This document shows positions 1 through 8,134 of a stretch of DNA of 54,209 bases, piece by piece. Origin of the DNA: Cyanobium sp. NIES-981 (GTDB lineage Bacteria > Cyanobacteriota > Cyanobacteriia > PCC-6307 > Cyanobiaceae). Each line of letters begins with the position of its first letter. Positions within the stretch are counted from its first letter, which is position 1. Where the stretch lies: positions 1-54,209 of the forward strand of contig CAMDVN010000010.1 in assembly GCA_945877595.1 (NCBI GenBank), written 5' to 3'. A program made the translations under genes and the position numbers. The notes under the pieces are model-generated. The model was given only the letters and a program-made list of their open reading frames with translations, had not been told where the DNA came from and did no database searches.

Positions 1-1
1 T

Positions 2-1594
2 CAGCCCCTCGAAGAGGCGATCCTCAAGAAGGTGAGCGACACCGGTCTGGATGCCGACTGTGCCCGGCAGGGGGAACCCTTTGAGACCTACGCGGCCACG
101 CTGCAGGCCTATCTCCAAATGCTGGAGCACCGTCTGTTTTCCAGTGGCTTGCACACCCTGGGCCAGCCGCCCAACCCCACCGAGCTGGAGGGCTACCTCA
201 AGGCCTATTTCGGCGAGCGCCTGGATGGCTCCCCCGAACGCCGCGACGAAGCCAGGCGCATCAGTGAGCTGCTGGCCCGCAGCACCGAAGAACTCACCAA
301 CCTGCTGCGGGGCCTCGGCGGTGAGTACATCCCCCCCGCCCCGGGCGGCGATCTGCTGCGGGATGGGCCCGGGGTGCTGCCCACCGGACGCAACATTCAT
401 GCCCTCGATCCCTACCGCATGCCCTCCCCCGGGGCCATGGCGCGGGGCCGCCAGATCGCGCTGCAGATTCTTGCCAAGCACCGCAGTGACAACAACGGCG
501 TCAATCCCGAAACGGTGGCGGTGATGCTCTGGGGCCTTGATGCGATCAAGACCCGGGGCGAATCCCTGGGCATCCTGCTCGAACTGGTGGGCGCCGAACC
601 GGTGCAGGAGGCCACCGGCCGCATCGTGCGCTATGCCCTGCGCCCACTGGCCGAGCTGGACCACCCCCGCATCGACGTGCTGATCAACCTCTCGGGCATC
701 TTTCGCGACAGCTTCGTCAACATCATTGAACTGCTGGACGATCTGCTGCGCCGTGCCGCCGCCGCTGACGAGCCCGACGACGCCAATTTCATTCGTCGCC
801 ATGTGCGTGAGCTCGAGCGCCAGGGCATCGACAACCCCACGGCGCGGCTGTTCTCCAATCCGGCCGGTGACTTCGGCTCCCTGGTCAACGACCGGGTCGT
901 CGATTCCAACTGGGCCAGTGGCGACGACCTGGGCCGCACCTGGGCCGAGCGCAACAGCTACAGCTACGGCCGCCTCGACAAGGGCCAATCCCGTCCAGAA
1001 GTCCTGCGCAGCCTGCTTGGCAGTACCGGCCGGGTGGTGCAGCAGATCGATTCGATCGAATACGGCCTCACCGACATTCAGGAGTACTACGCCAACACCG
1101 GCGCCCTCAAAAAGGCCGCCGAGATGGCAGCCGGACGCCCCGTGAAGGCGAGCTTTGTCGAGAGCTTCTCCCGTGACGCCACCCCCCGCGATCTCGAGGA
1201 GCTGCTGCGGATCGAATACCGCAGCAAGTTGCTCAATCCACGCTGGGCCGAAGCCATGGCGGCGATGGGTTCGGGCGGGGCCTACGAGATCTCCCAACGC
1301 ATGACGGCACTGCTGGGCTGGGCTGGCACCAGTGATTTTCGAGATGACTGGGTGTACGACCAGGCCGCCGATACCTATGCCTTCGATGCCGCCATGGCCC
1401 AGAAGCTGCGCAAGGCCAACCCGGAAGCCTTCCGCAACCTGGTGGGCCGCATGCTCGAAGCCAACGCCCGGGGGCTCTGGAGCGCCAGCCCTGAGCGACT
1501 GCAGCAGCTGCGGGAGCTCGATGCGCTCACCGATGCCGAGCTCGAAGGTGTGGGCAGCCCCCACCAAGGTGTTGGACCCGCGGGTGGTGGATGA
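2..1594 (+). CDS. chlH: Magnesium chelatase large subunit ChlH, C-terminal part (5' end outside window)
   Basis: The reading frame is open from base 2, so this is the last ~530 residues of a protein that normally has about 1,300. The GTG at 32 is an internal valine codon. The sequence carries conserved ChlH/BchH C-terminal blocks such as LPTGRNIHALDPYRMPSPG, PETVAVMLWGLDAIKTRGES and SGIFRDSFVNIIELLDDL. ChlH is the porphyrin-binding subunit that inserts Mg into protoporphyrin IX together with ChlD and ChlI, the first committed step of chlorophyll synthesis. CobN cobaltochelatase belongs to the same superfamily, but the conserved blocks and the adjoining chlD favour ChlH. Its TGA overlaps the chlD ATG (ATGA). 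Cyanobacteria can carry more than one ChlH-type gene, and I cannot tell whether this is the main copy. Confidence 0.88.
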   Translation, partial: QPLEEAILKKVSDTGLDADCARQGEPFETYAATLQAYLQMLEHRLFSSGLHTLGQPPNPTELEGYLKAYFGERLDGSPERRDEARRISELLARSTEELTNLLRGLGGEYIPPAPGGDLLRDGPGVLPTGRNIHALDPYRMPSPGAMARGRQIALQILAKHRSDNNGVNPETVAVMLWGLDAIKTRGESLGILLELVGAEPVQEATGRIVRYALRPLAELDHPRIDVLINLSGIFRDSFVNIIELLDDLLRRAAAADEPDDANFIRRHVRELERQGIDNPTARLFSNPAGDFGSLVNDRVVDSNWASGDDLGRTWAERNSYSYGRLDKGQSRPEVLRSLLGSTGRVVQQIDSIEYGLTDIQEYYANTGALKKAAEMAAGRPVKASFVESFSRDATPRDLEELLRIEYRSKLLNPRWAEAMAAMGSGGAYEISQRMTALLGWAGTSDFRDDWVYDQAADTYAFDAAMAQKLRKANPEAFRNLVGRMLEANARGLWSASPERLQQLRELDALTDAELEGVGSPHQGVGPAGGG

Positions 1595-3672
1595 GCGGGC
1601 CACGTTGCTTTCCGCTGGCGGCGGTGGTCGGACAGCCTTTGGTGGTGGAAGCGCTGCTGTTGCTGGCGGTGGATCCAGGCCTGGGGGGGGTGGTGATCGC
1701 CGGCCGCCGCGGCAGCGGCAAATCGGTGCTGGCGCGTGGACTGCAGGAGCTGTTGCCGCCGATCCGAGTGATCCAGGGGTCATGCTGCCAGGCCGATCCG
1801 GCCTGCCCCAGCGACTGGGATGACGCCACCATCGCCCGCCGCGCCCTGCTAAGCCGCACCCCCCCCAGCCACTGGATCCCGAGTCCGTTTGTGCAGATGC
1901 CGCTGGGGGTGAGCGAAGACCGGCTTTTGGGCTCCGTCGATGTGACCCGCTCGATTGGCCGCGGGGAGGCGGTCTTCCAACCCGGCCTGCTGGCCGAGGC
2001 CCATCGCGGCGTGCTCTACATCGATGAGCTCAACCTGCTCGAACCCCACATCGCCAACCTGCTGCTGAGCACCGTGGCCGAGGGGGTTAACCGGGTCGAG
2101 CGCGAAGGAATCAGCTTCCAACATCCCTGCCGTCCCCTGCTGATCGCCACCTACAACCCCGTCGAAGGGGAGCTGCGATCCCACTTGATCGACCGCTTTG
2201 CGATCGCCCTCAGCACCGACATCGCCCTGGCCCTACCCCAGCGGGTCGAGGCGGTGGAACGGGTGCTGCAGAGCGCTGAAGCCCCGATGAGCTTCGCAGG
2301 CAGATATGCCGCGGCCCAGCAGGCCCTGCGCGAGCAAATCGCCGCCGGGCGCCGGCATCTGCGGCGGGTGCGGGTGCAGTCACAGCAGGTGCGTTACCTG
2401 GTGGAGGAGGCGAGCCGCGCAGGCTGTGAGGGCCAGCGGGCCGAACTCTTCGCCGTGCGGGTGGCACGGGCCCACGCGGCCATGCACGGCCGCCGGTCGG
2501 TGGAGGCCAGCGATCTACGCCGGGCCGTGGAATTGGTGATCCTGCCCCGGGCCCTGCTGCTGCCGGCCCAGCCACCACCGCCTAGCCCTGAAGCCCGCCC
2601 CGAGCCCCAGCCCCCCGAGCCCCAGCCCGAAGACCAGCCCGAAGACCAACGCGAAGACCAGGCCCAACAGCCACCCGAACCACCACCTGAGCCAACCCCA
2701 GGTGGGTTGCCGGAGTTTGTGTTGAGCCCCGAAGGGGTGCTGCTGGATCCGGCCCTGCTGGCCTTCAGCGCCCTGGCCCAGCGCCGCCATGGCAAGGGCA
2801 GCGGCGGCGGCGTGATCTGGTCGCAGGAGCGGGGGCGCTACGTGAAGCCGGTGTTTCCCCACGGCGAGATCCACCGGGTGGCCATCGATGCAACCCTGCG
2901 GGCGGCGGCGCCATTTCAGACGCGTCGCCGCCGCCGCCATCGGTCCAACAGCCGCCATCGAGCCAGCAAAGGACGAATCTGGATCGAAGACGGCGACCTG
3001 CGGGTCAAACGCCTGGCCCGCAAGGCAGGCTCCCTGGTGGTGTTTGTGGTGGATGCCTCGGGCTCGATGGCCCTGCATCGCATGCAGGCCGCCAAGGGGG
3101 CGGTGCTGCGGCTGCTGGAGCAGGCCTACCGCCACCGCGACCAGATCGCCCTGATTGTGTTTCGCGGCGAGCGGGCCGAGGTTCAGCTGCCGCCGACCCG
3201 CTCGATCGTGGCCGCCTCCAGGCGGCTCGAGCGCCTTCCCTGCGGCGGCGGTTCACCCCTGGCCCATGGCCTAGCCCTGGCGGTGCGTCTGGGCCTCAAT
3301 GCACGCCGCTCCAAAGACATTGGCGAGGTGGTGATCGTGCTGATCAGCGATGGCAAGGCCAATGTGAGCTTGAGCCGCTCCCTGTGCCCCCAAGCACCGG
3401 CCCTGGGAACGGCCCAGCAGCCTGGCGACGGCGACCAGGCCGGTATCAAGGCCGAACTGCTCAGCATTGCGGCGGTACTCCGCAGCAAACAGCTGCACCT
3501 GCTGGTGATCGACACAGGCAACCCCTGGCAAGGCGAGGCGCTCACCCGCGACCTGGCCACTCAGGCCGGCGGTCGCTTCTTCTCCCTGCCCAAGGCCAGC
3601 GATCAAGACCTGGCCGCCATGGCCCGCGAAGCCCTGCAGCAGCCAGCGGCAGGAGCCGGCTGGCTCAGCTGA
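1591..3672 (+). CDS. chlD: Magnesium chelatase ATPase-like subunit ChlD
   Basis: This 693-residue protein has the ChlD architecture. Residues ~1-330 are an AAA+ domain, ~330-375 a proline/glutamate-rich linker, and ~480-690 a von Willebrand A domain with a MIDAS motif (D488-x-S490-x-S492). ChlD forms the double-ring motor with ChlI that drives Mg insertion by ChlH in the cytosol. The P-loop GRRGSGKS (38-45) and the Walker B-like LYIDELNLL are both intact here, whereas many cyanobacterial ChlD proteins, as I recall them, have a degenerate Walker A. The ATG is within an ATGA overlap with chlH, implying translational coupling. No chlI lies in the window. The 3' end overlaps the convergent hypA by 8 bp. 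Confidence 0.9.
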   Translation: MSGPRCFPLAAVVGQPLVVEALLLLAVDPGLGGVVIAGRRGSGKSVLARGLQELLPPIRVIQGSCCQADPACPSDWDDATIARRALLSRTPPSHWIPSPFVQMPLGVSEDRLLGSVDVTRSIGRGEAVFQPGLLAEAHRGVLYIDELNLLEPHIANLLLSTVAEGVNRVEREGISFQHPCRPLLIATYNPVEGELRSHLIDRFAIALSTDIALALPQRVEAVERVLQSAEAPMSFAGRYAAAQQALREQIAAGRRHLRRVRVQSQQVRYLVEEASRAGCEGQRAELFAVRVARAHAAMHGRRSVEASDLRRAVELVILPRALLLPAQPPPPSPEARPEPQPPEPQPEDQPEDQREDQAQQPPEPPPEPTPGGLPEFVLSPEGVLLDPALLAFSALAQRRHGKGSGGGVIWSQERGRYVKPVFPHGEIHRVAIDATLRAAAPFQTRRRRRHRSNSRHRASKGRIWIEDGDLRVKRLARKAGSLVVFVVDASGSMALHRMQAAKGAVLRLLEQAYRHRDQIALIVFRGERAEVQLPPTRSIVAASRRLERLPCGGGSPLAHGLALAVRLGLNARRSKDIGEVVIVLISDGKANVSLSRSLCPQAPALGTAQQPGDGDQAGIKAELLSIAAVLRSKQLHLLVIDTGNPWQGEALTRDLATQAGGRFFSLPKASDQDLAAMAREALQQPAAGAGWLS

Positions 3673-4006
3673 TCTCAAGGGAGACCAGCTGCAGCTCGCG
3701 GCCCTGGCGCAGCTCGCGGCTGAGGGTGCCGCAGCGGGGGCACTCGCACACCCCCTGGTCGGCAACAAAGCAGGCCTCACAGGGCCGGCACCAGCAGCGG
3801 GCCGGCACCAGCTCGATCACCAGCTCGGCGCCGGCGGCGATGCTGCCCTCCATCACCACCGCATAGGCGAGCTGCAACGCATCGGGCTCCACCCCCGCCA
3901 GGCTGCCGATCCGCAGGCGAATCGCCGTGATCTGCTCGGCGCCGTGGCGCCGGGCCTCGGCCAGGGCCTGATCGCGCAAGGCCGCCATCAGGCTGAGTTC
4001 ATGCAT
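3665..4006 (-). CDS. hypA: Hydrogenase nickel incorporation protein HypA
   Basis: This 113-residue protein has the family's usual length. It starts MHELSLMAALRD, whose N-terminal Met-His is the nickel ligand of HypA. The zinc site has two CxxC pairs, CRPCEAC (near residue 72) and CECPRCG (near 90). HypA works with HypB to deliver Ni to the large hydrogenase subunit. It is the last gene of the hox operon, and its ATG overlaps the hoxW stop by 8 nt. No other hyp gene (B-F) is in the window, so the rest of the maturation set must lie elsewhere. Confidence 0.93.
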   Translation of the reverse strand: MHELSLMAALRDQALAEARRHGAEQITAIRLRIGSLAGVEPDALQLAYAVVMEGSIAAGAELVIELVPARCWCRPCEACFVADQGVCECPRCGTLSRELRQGRELQLVSLEIS

Positions 4007-4463
4007 GGGCCAACCAGCCGTGCAGCAACCGGCGGGCCGCAGGCAACCCCTGCCGCAGCTGCGGGCTAAGGCCCGTGCCGTGGCCGAAATCAAACGCTGG
4101 CAGCAGCAGCAGATGGGCCTGGGGCTGGGCGCCGTAGAGGACGGCCGCCAGCGCCAGCAGCCCCGCCGGCTCCAGGCCATGGCTGCCGGTGGGACTGCTG
4201 GCCCCAGCAGCATCGGGATCGGGCTGCAGCGGGCGCAGCTCAGGGCTCCCAGGATGATCGCCCAGCCAGGCATCCACAAACAGCACCCGCTGGACGGTGG
4301 CCAATGGGGCCGCCCATTCAGGCGTGAGTTGCTGCACCAGGTGCACGCCATCCCAGAGCTGCCAAGGCGCCAGCAACTGCCAAGCGGCACCATCGTCGCC
4401 CCGCAAAGGGTTGCCGATGCCGATCACCAGCCCAGCCCCCAGCGGCAGGATCAAGAGCCCCAC
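3999..4463 (-). CDS. hoxW: Hydrogenase maturation protease HoxW
   Basis: This is a peptidase M52-type endopeptidase of ~154 residues. It carries the N-terminal GIGNPLRGDDGAAW signature (Asp is a nickel-sensing ligand), a second acidic ligand in LFVDAWLGD, and SHGLEPAGLLALA with the His ligand. It should cleave the C-terminal tail of HoxH after nickel insertion. I chose GTG 4463, one base after the hoxH stop, because the conserved region begins about 10 residues later. The frame stays open further upstream, but there it overlaps hoxH and resembles nothing in the family. It sits between its substrate gene hoxH and hypA. Confidence 0.88.
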   Translation of the reverse strand: MGLLILPLGAGLVIGIGNPLRGDDGAAWQLLAPWQLWDGVHLVQQLTPEWAAPLATVQRVLFVDAWLGDHPGSPELRPLQPDPDAAGASSPTGSHGLEPAGLLALAAVLYGAQPQAHLLLLPAFDFGHGTGLSPQLRQGLPAARRLLHGWLAHA

Positions 4464-4464
4464 C

Positions 4465-5940
4465 TCACGGCCGCAGCCGCTCGGCCAACACCGTGCCATC
4501 AGCAGCCAGAAGCTGGATCTGCAGTGGCATCGCTCCAGCAGCATGGGTGCTGCAACTGAGGCAGGGATCAAAGCAACGAATCCCCGCCTCCACCCGGTTG
4601 AGCAGGGGCTCGGGAATGTCGGCATCGGGCCCCACCGGGCCGGGGATCCATTCGCGGGCAATCTGGGCCACGGTGCGGTTCATGGCCAGGTTGTTTTGGC
4701 CGGTGGCGATGATCAGATTGACCCGGGTGATCAGACCGTTGTCATCGACGCGATAATGGTGAAACAAGGTGCCCCGCGGCGCCTCGCTCACCCCCACGGC
4801 CTCGTTGGCATTGAGGCTGGCGTGGGCCCTGATGCGACCCTGCATCAGGGACTGATCGCCGGCGAGCTGCTCGATCCCCTCAAGGCAGGCCACGATCTCA
4901 ACCAGCCGGGCATGGTGATAAGCAAACGAGCTGGTGACCACCGGCCTACGGCCTGCTGGGCCACTACGGCCTGCTGGGCCACTACCGGCTCGAAACTCGG
5001 CCAGTTCGGCATCGGCCCAGGGGGTACCGATCTGGTCGCAGACATTGAGCCGGGCCAGGGGCCCCACCCGATAGAGACCATCGGGATAGCCCAACGGCTT
5101 GTAATACGGAAACTTCAGGTAACTCCAGCTCTCCACCGCTTCGCCCAGAAAATCGGCGTAGTCGTCTTCCGAGAGGCCATCGGCCACGATCGTGCCCTCG
5201 CTGTCCACGATGCGCAGCAGGCCGTCGCTGCACTCCCAGCGCCCTGCTGGGCCCACCAAGGCCATGAACAGCGAGGGAAAGTCCCCGAAGCTGCGCTGTT
5301 CGCGGGCCAAGGGACCATCCAGCAGGCGCTTATAGAGGTCGAGGGCCAGCGCCACCGTGGCCTTCGCCTCGGGCAAGCTCGCCAGAATCCAGGCCTGGGT
5401 GGCTGCGCTCAGGGGGCTGCGCACGCCCCCCGGCACCGCCCAGGCGGCGTGAATTTTGCGGCCAGCCAGCTGCTCAATCAACTGCTGCCCAAACTGACGC
5501 AGGCGAATGCCAGCTCGGGCCAGGTCCGGATCGGACGCCATCAGGCCAAACACATTGCGCCGGGCGGGATCGCTCTCCCAGCCCAGCAAGAAATCCGGGC
5601 TGCTGAGATGAAAAAACGACAGTGCATGGCTCTGGCAGATCTGGGCCAGATTGAGCAGTCGGCGAAGCTGACGCGCCGCCTCCGGCACCTGCACCGCCAG
5701 CAGCTTGTCGCCGGTCTTGGCGGCGGCCAGCAGGTGGCTCACTGGGCAGATGCCACAGATGCGGGCAGTGATGCCCGCCATCTCGGTGAAGGGGTGCCCC
5801 TCGCAGAAGGTCTCAAAGCCGCGATACTCCACCACGTGGAAACGGGCGTCGCTGATCTGACCCCGGGCATCGAGGTGGAGGGTGATCTTGGCGTGGCCCT
5901 CAATGCGAGTGACCGGCTCGATCGTGATCGTGCGGCCCAT
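4465..5940 (-). CDS. hoxH: Bidirectional NiFe-hydrogenase large subunit HoxH
   Basis: This 491-residue protein carries the catalytic NiFe site. The N-terminal ligand motif is [10 protein letters not shown] (C62, C65) and the C-terminal one is DPCLSCSTH (C460, C463, H466). A 25-residue tail follows H466, the expected cleavage point for HoxW. HoxH pairs with HoxY, and electrons pass to HoxEFU and NAD(P) or ferredoxin. An exact 18-bp tandem duplication (4946-4981) inserts SGPAGR twice in a loop near residues 320-331. The family is usually around 475 residues, so this contributes to the extra length. The start is ATG, 63 nt downstream of the channel-like gene in the same operon. Confidence 0.96.
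   Translation of the reverse strand: MGRTITIEPVTRIEGHAKITLHLDARGQISDARFHVVEYRGFETFCEGHPFTEMAGITARICGICPVSHLLAAAKTGDKLLAVQVPEAARQLRRLLNLAQICQSHALSFFHLSSPDFLLGWESDPARRNVFGLMASDPDLARAGIRLRQFGQQLIEQLAGRKIHAAWAVPGGVRSPLSAATQAWILASLPEAKATVALALDLYKRLLDGPLAREQRSFGDFPSLFMALVGPAGRWECSDGLLRIVDSEGTIVADGLSEDDYADFLGEAVESWSYLKFPYYKPLGYPDGLYRVGPLARLNVCDQIGTPWADAELAEFRAGSGPAGRSGPAGRRPVVTSSFAYHHARLVEIVACLEGIEQLAGDQSLMQGRIRAHASLNANEAVGVSEAPRGTLFHHYRVDDNGLITRVNLIIATGQNNLAMNRTVAQIAREWIPGPVGPDADIPEPLLNRVEAGIRCFDPCLSCSTHAAGAMPLQIQLLAADGTVLAERLRP
4946..4981. repeat. Exact 18-bp tandem duplication inside hoxH
   Basis: Two identical copies of CTACGGCCTGCTGGGCCA (4946-4963 and 4964-4981) lie in frame in hoxH and encode two SGPAGR-type hexapeptides on the minus strand. 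The next four bases (CTAC) begin a third copy. Confidence 0.95.
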
Positions 5941-6003
5941 GGCTCGTCCCCCAGCCCAAACTCAGCATGGCGGGGGCCTGCGTCGATGACGGGTGTTCCG
6001 CAG

Positions 6004-6798
6004 CTAAGGCAGCTTGCCTTTGACTTTCATGCGCAGGGCGATCGCACGCTGCACGGCATACACCAACTGCGCCGTACTCCAGCCGGCCATCAACACGCCG
6101 TTCACGGCCTCGGCCACGCTCAACAGCCTCCAGCAGTAGGGCAGGGTGAGGTCGCCGTAGCCCACGGTGGTGAAGGTGATGCCTGAGAAATAGAGGCTCG
6201 GCTCGAGCCCTGCAAACAGGCCAAGGTGGCGGTACAGCAACGCCCACAGGAGGATGTCAACCAGCAGGGCCACGGCGATCAGCAGAACCATGCCCAGCAA
6301 CGTCAGCAGACGGCGGACGCCAGTCGCACACCAGGCGACCAGCTGGGGCAGCTGCAACAGCTCCGCCTGAAGCACCGTCACCACGCTGTGAATCGCCGAG
6401 GTGAGGATCAACATCCCCGCCCCGATGAAAAGCTGGCTTACTAAGCCATGGCAGGTCATCCCCCGAGGAGCGGCGATGGCCTGGGCCGCGCCGGGCCACA
6501 CGATCAGCTGCACAATCAGCACCAGGACCGGCACCAGGGCTGCCAGCAGTGCCACGACCAGAAGCTGCAGCCTGGATCTGGCGCGGGCCTGGCGGCCAGT
6601 CCACGCCCCCATTCCCATGGCGTTGAAGCGGCGAAGCCGTGGGCTGGGGAACAGCAGCAGCAGACCGATGGCCAGGCCCAGCACGCAGCCCAAGACGCTG
6701 CTGGGGGCACTCATCTGGGGGCACTCATCAACGACGCTGCCAAACCGTTCACCACTGCTATGAATCAGCCGCGGCTGAGCGGCGGCAACACCCAACAT
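6004..6798 (-). CDS. Potassium-channel-like membrane protein within the hox operon
   Basis: This 264-residue membrane protein has about five hydrophobic segments (near residues 33-50, 78-100, 117-145, 162-190 and 224-250). A pore loop before the last helix carries the K+ selectivity-filter sequence TTVGYGD (210-216). The C-terminal part is an ordinary two-helix ion-channel module (Ion_trans_2 type); the N-terminal helices are not recognisable. The ATG lies 2 nt after the hoxY stop, with an alternative start at 6714 (MSAPSSVLG). It should therefore be co-transcribed with the hydrogenase. A link between hydrogenase activity and membrane ion flux is inference from position only. It lacks an obvious voltage sensor or nucleotide-binding domain. 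Confidence 0.85.
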   Translation of the reverse strand: MLGVAAAQPRLIHSSGERFGSVVDECPQMSAPSSVLGCVLGLAIGLLLLFPSPRLRRFNAMGMGAWTGRQARARSRLQLLVVALLAALVPVLVLIVQLIVWPGAAQAIAAPRGMTCHGLVSQLFIGAGMLILTSAIHSVVTVLQAELLQLPQLVAWCATGVRRLLTLLGMVLLIAVALLVDILLWALLYRHLGLFAGLEPSLYFSGITFTTVGYGDLTLPYCWRLLSVAEAVNGVLMAGWSTAQLVYAVQRAIALRMKVKGKLP

Positions 6799-6800
6799 TG

Positions 6801-7391
6801 TTAGCCAAACCGCAGCATCGCCGCACCCTGCATCGGCGGTGGCTCCCCCCGCAACAGGGGCTCCAGGAACGCACGAATCCGCTCGGCCGAGGGGGGGCAG
6901 CCCGGCAGGTAGTGGTCCACCGCGATCACGGCGTGCAGGGGCAACACCTGGGGCAGCAGCTCCGGCACAATCCCAATCGCCCTGGGGTGTTGGGCACTGC
7001 GGTCGGCCAGCTCCATATAGCCCCGGTTGAGCACCGCCTGGGGTGAGGCGTCCCAGAGGTTGCGCAGGGCCGGCACATTGCCGCCCACGGCGCAGTCGCC
7101 AAAGGAGATCACCACCCGGCTACGGTCGCGCAGCTGCTGGGCCAAGGCCAGGTTGTCGGTGTTGGCCACGGCCCCCTCCACCAGGCAGAGATCGACCCCT
7201 GCTGGAAAGATTTTGGTGTCACTGGCGATCGGCGAGTAGACGATTTCGACCTGCCTGGCGAGGTCAAACAGCCACTCGTCGAGATCCAAGAAGGACATGT
7301 GACAGCCACTGCAGCCCGCCAGCCACACCGTGGCCAAGCGCAACCGCTGCGGCCCTGCTCCGCCTGGAGCCTCATCAACAGCGCCGCTCAT
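6801..7391 (-). CDS. hoxY: Bidirectional NiFe-hydrogenase small subunit HoxY
   Basis: This ~196-residue small subunit carries the proximal [4Fe-4S] cluster ligands. [13 protein letters not shown] gives C27 and C30, followed by [11 protein letters not shown] and LPGCPPS near the C terminus. It passes electrons between HoxH and HoxU. I selected ATG 7391 because it forms an ATGA overlap with the hoxU stop; an in-frame upstream ATG at 7415 would add 8 residues. The stop is 2 nt before the channel-like gene, which separates hoxY from hoxH. Confidence 0.94.
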   Translation of the reverse strand: MSGAVDEAPGGAGPQRLRLATVWLAGCSGCHMSFLDLDEWLFDLARQVEIVYSPIASDTKIFPAGVDLCLVEGAVANTDNLALAQQLRDRSRVVISFGDCAVGGNVPALRNLWDASPQAVLNRGYMELADRSAQHPRAIGIVPELLPQVLPLHAVIAVDHYLPGCPPSAERIRAFLEPLLRGEPPPMQGAAMLRFG

Positions 7392-8134
7392 GGGGGTCCC
7401 CCCTGGTTGTGCCACCGCTGCCGCTCACGGGCGCTGCGCAGCAGGGCGGGTCGCTCTCGGGCAGCCCGCTTCTCGGCGGTGGTGTCGTCGTTGTGGGCGA
7501 GGGCACCGGTGGGACACACATCAACGCACTTGCCGCAGGAGGTGCAAGCCTCCACCGTTCCCCAGGGTTGATCGAGCCCGGCGATGATCTGGCAGTGGCT
7601 GCCCCGGTTGGCCACATCCCATACATGGGCGCCTTCGATCTCATCGCACACCCGCACACAGCGGGTGCAGAGGATGCAGCGGTGGTGATCGATCACAAAG
7701 TGGGGATGGGAGGCATCCACATGCCGCCGTGGGTACTGGAAGGGGAAGCGGCTGTGGTCCATGCCCACCGCCACGGCCGCGTCCTGCAGCTCGCAGGCAC
7801 CATTGGCCACACAAAAGGCACACACGTGGTTGCCCTCGGCAAACAACAACTCCACGGCCATGCGCCGAAACCGCTGCAGCTGGACCGTGGCGGTGCGCAC
7901 GACCAGGCCCTCGCCAGCGGCGGTGCTGCAGGCTGGCACCAGCCGGGTGGGGCTGCCGTCACCTGGCAAATCCACCTCCACCAGGCAAAGCCGGCAGGCC
8001 CCCACCGGCGCGAGGCCATCGAGATGGCACAGGGTGGGCACCTCGACGTTGGCGGCGCGGCTGGCCTCCAACAGTGAGGCCCCGGCCGGAACCGCCACCG
8101 CAGCCCCATCGACCCAGAGCGTGAGCACACTCAT
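7388..8134 (-). CDS. hoxU: Bidirectional hydrogenase diaphorase subunit HoxU
   Basis: This 248-residue iron-sulfur protein resembles the N-terminal part of complex I NuoG. In order it has a plant-type [2Fe-2S] region ([19 protein letters not shown]), the [16 protein letters not shown] cluster motif, and two [4Fe-4S] ferredoxin motifs, [13 protein letters not shown] and [16 protein letters not shown]. It is the electron wire between HoxF/HoxE and HoxY. The ATG at 8134 overlaps the hoxF TGA by 4 nt. The open frame extends upstream into hoxF, but no homology is expected there. Confidence 0.95.
   Translation of the reverse strand: MSVLTLWVDGAAVAVPAGASLLEASRAANVEVPTLCHLDGLAPVGACRLCLVEVDLPGDGSPTRLVPACSTAAGEGLVVRTATVQLQRFRRMAVELLFAEGNHVCAFCVANGACELQDAAVAVGMDHSRFPFQYPRRHVDASHPHFVIDHHRCILCTRCVRVCDEIEGAHVWDVANRGSHCQIIAGLDQPWGTVEACTSCGKCVDVCPTGALAHNDDTTAEKRAARERPALLRSARERQRWHNQGGPP

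Noticed and set aside
4297..6186. Long 629-codon plus-strand frame opposite hoxH
   Set aside because: It is the GC-rich shadow of hoxH, whose catalytic motifs are unmistakable on the minus strand.
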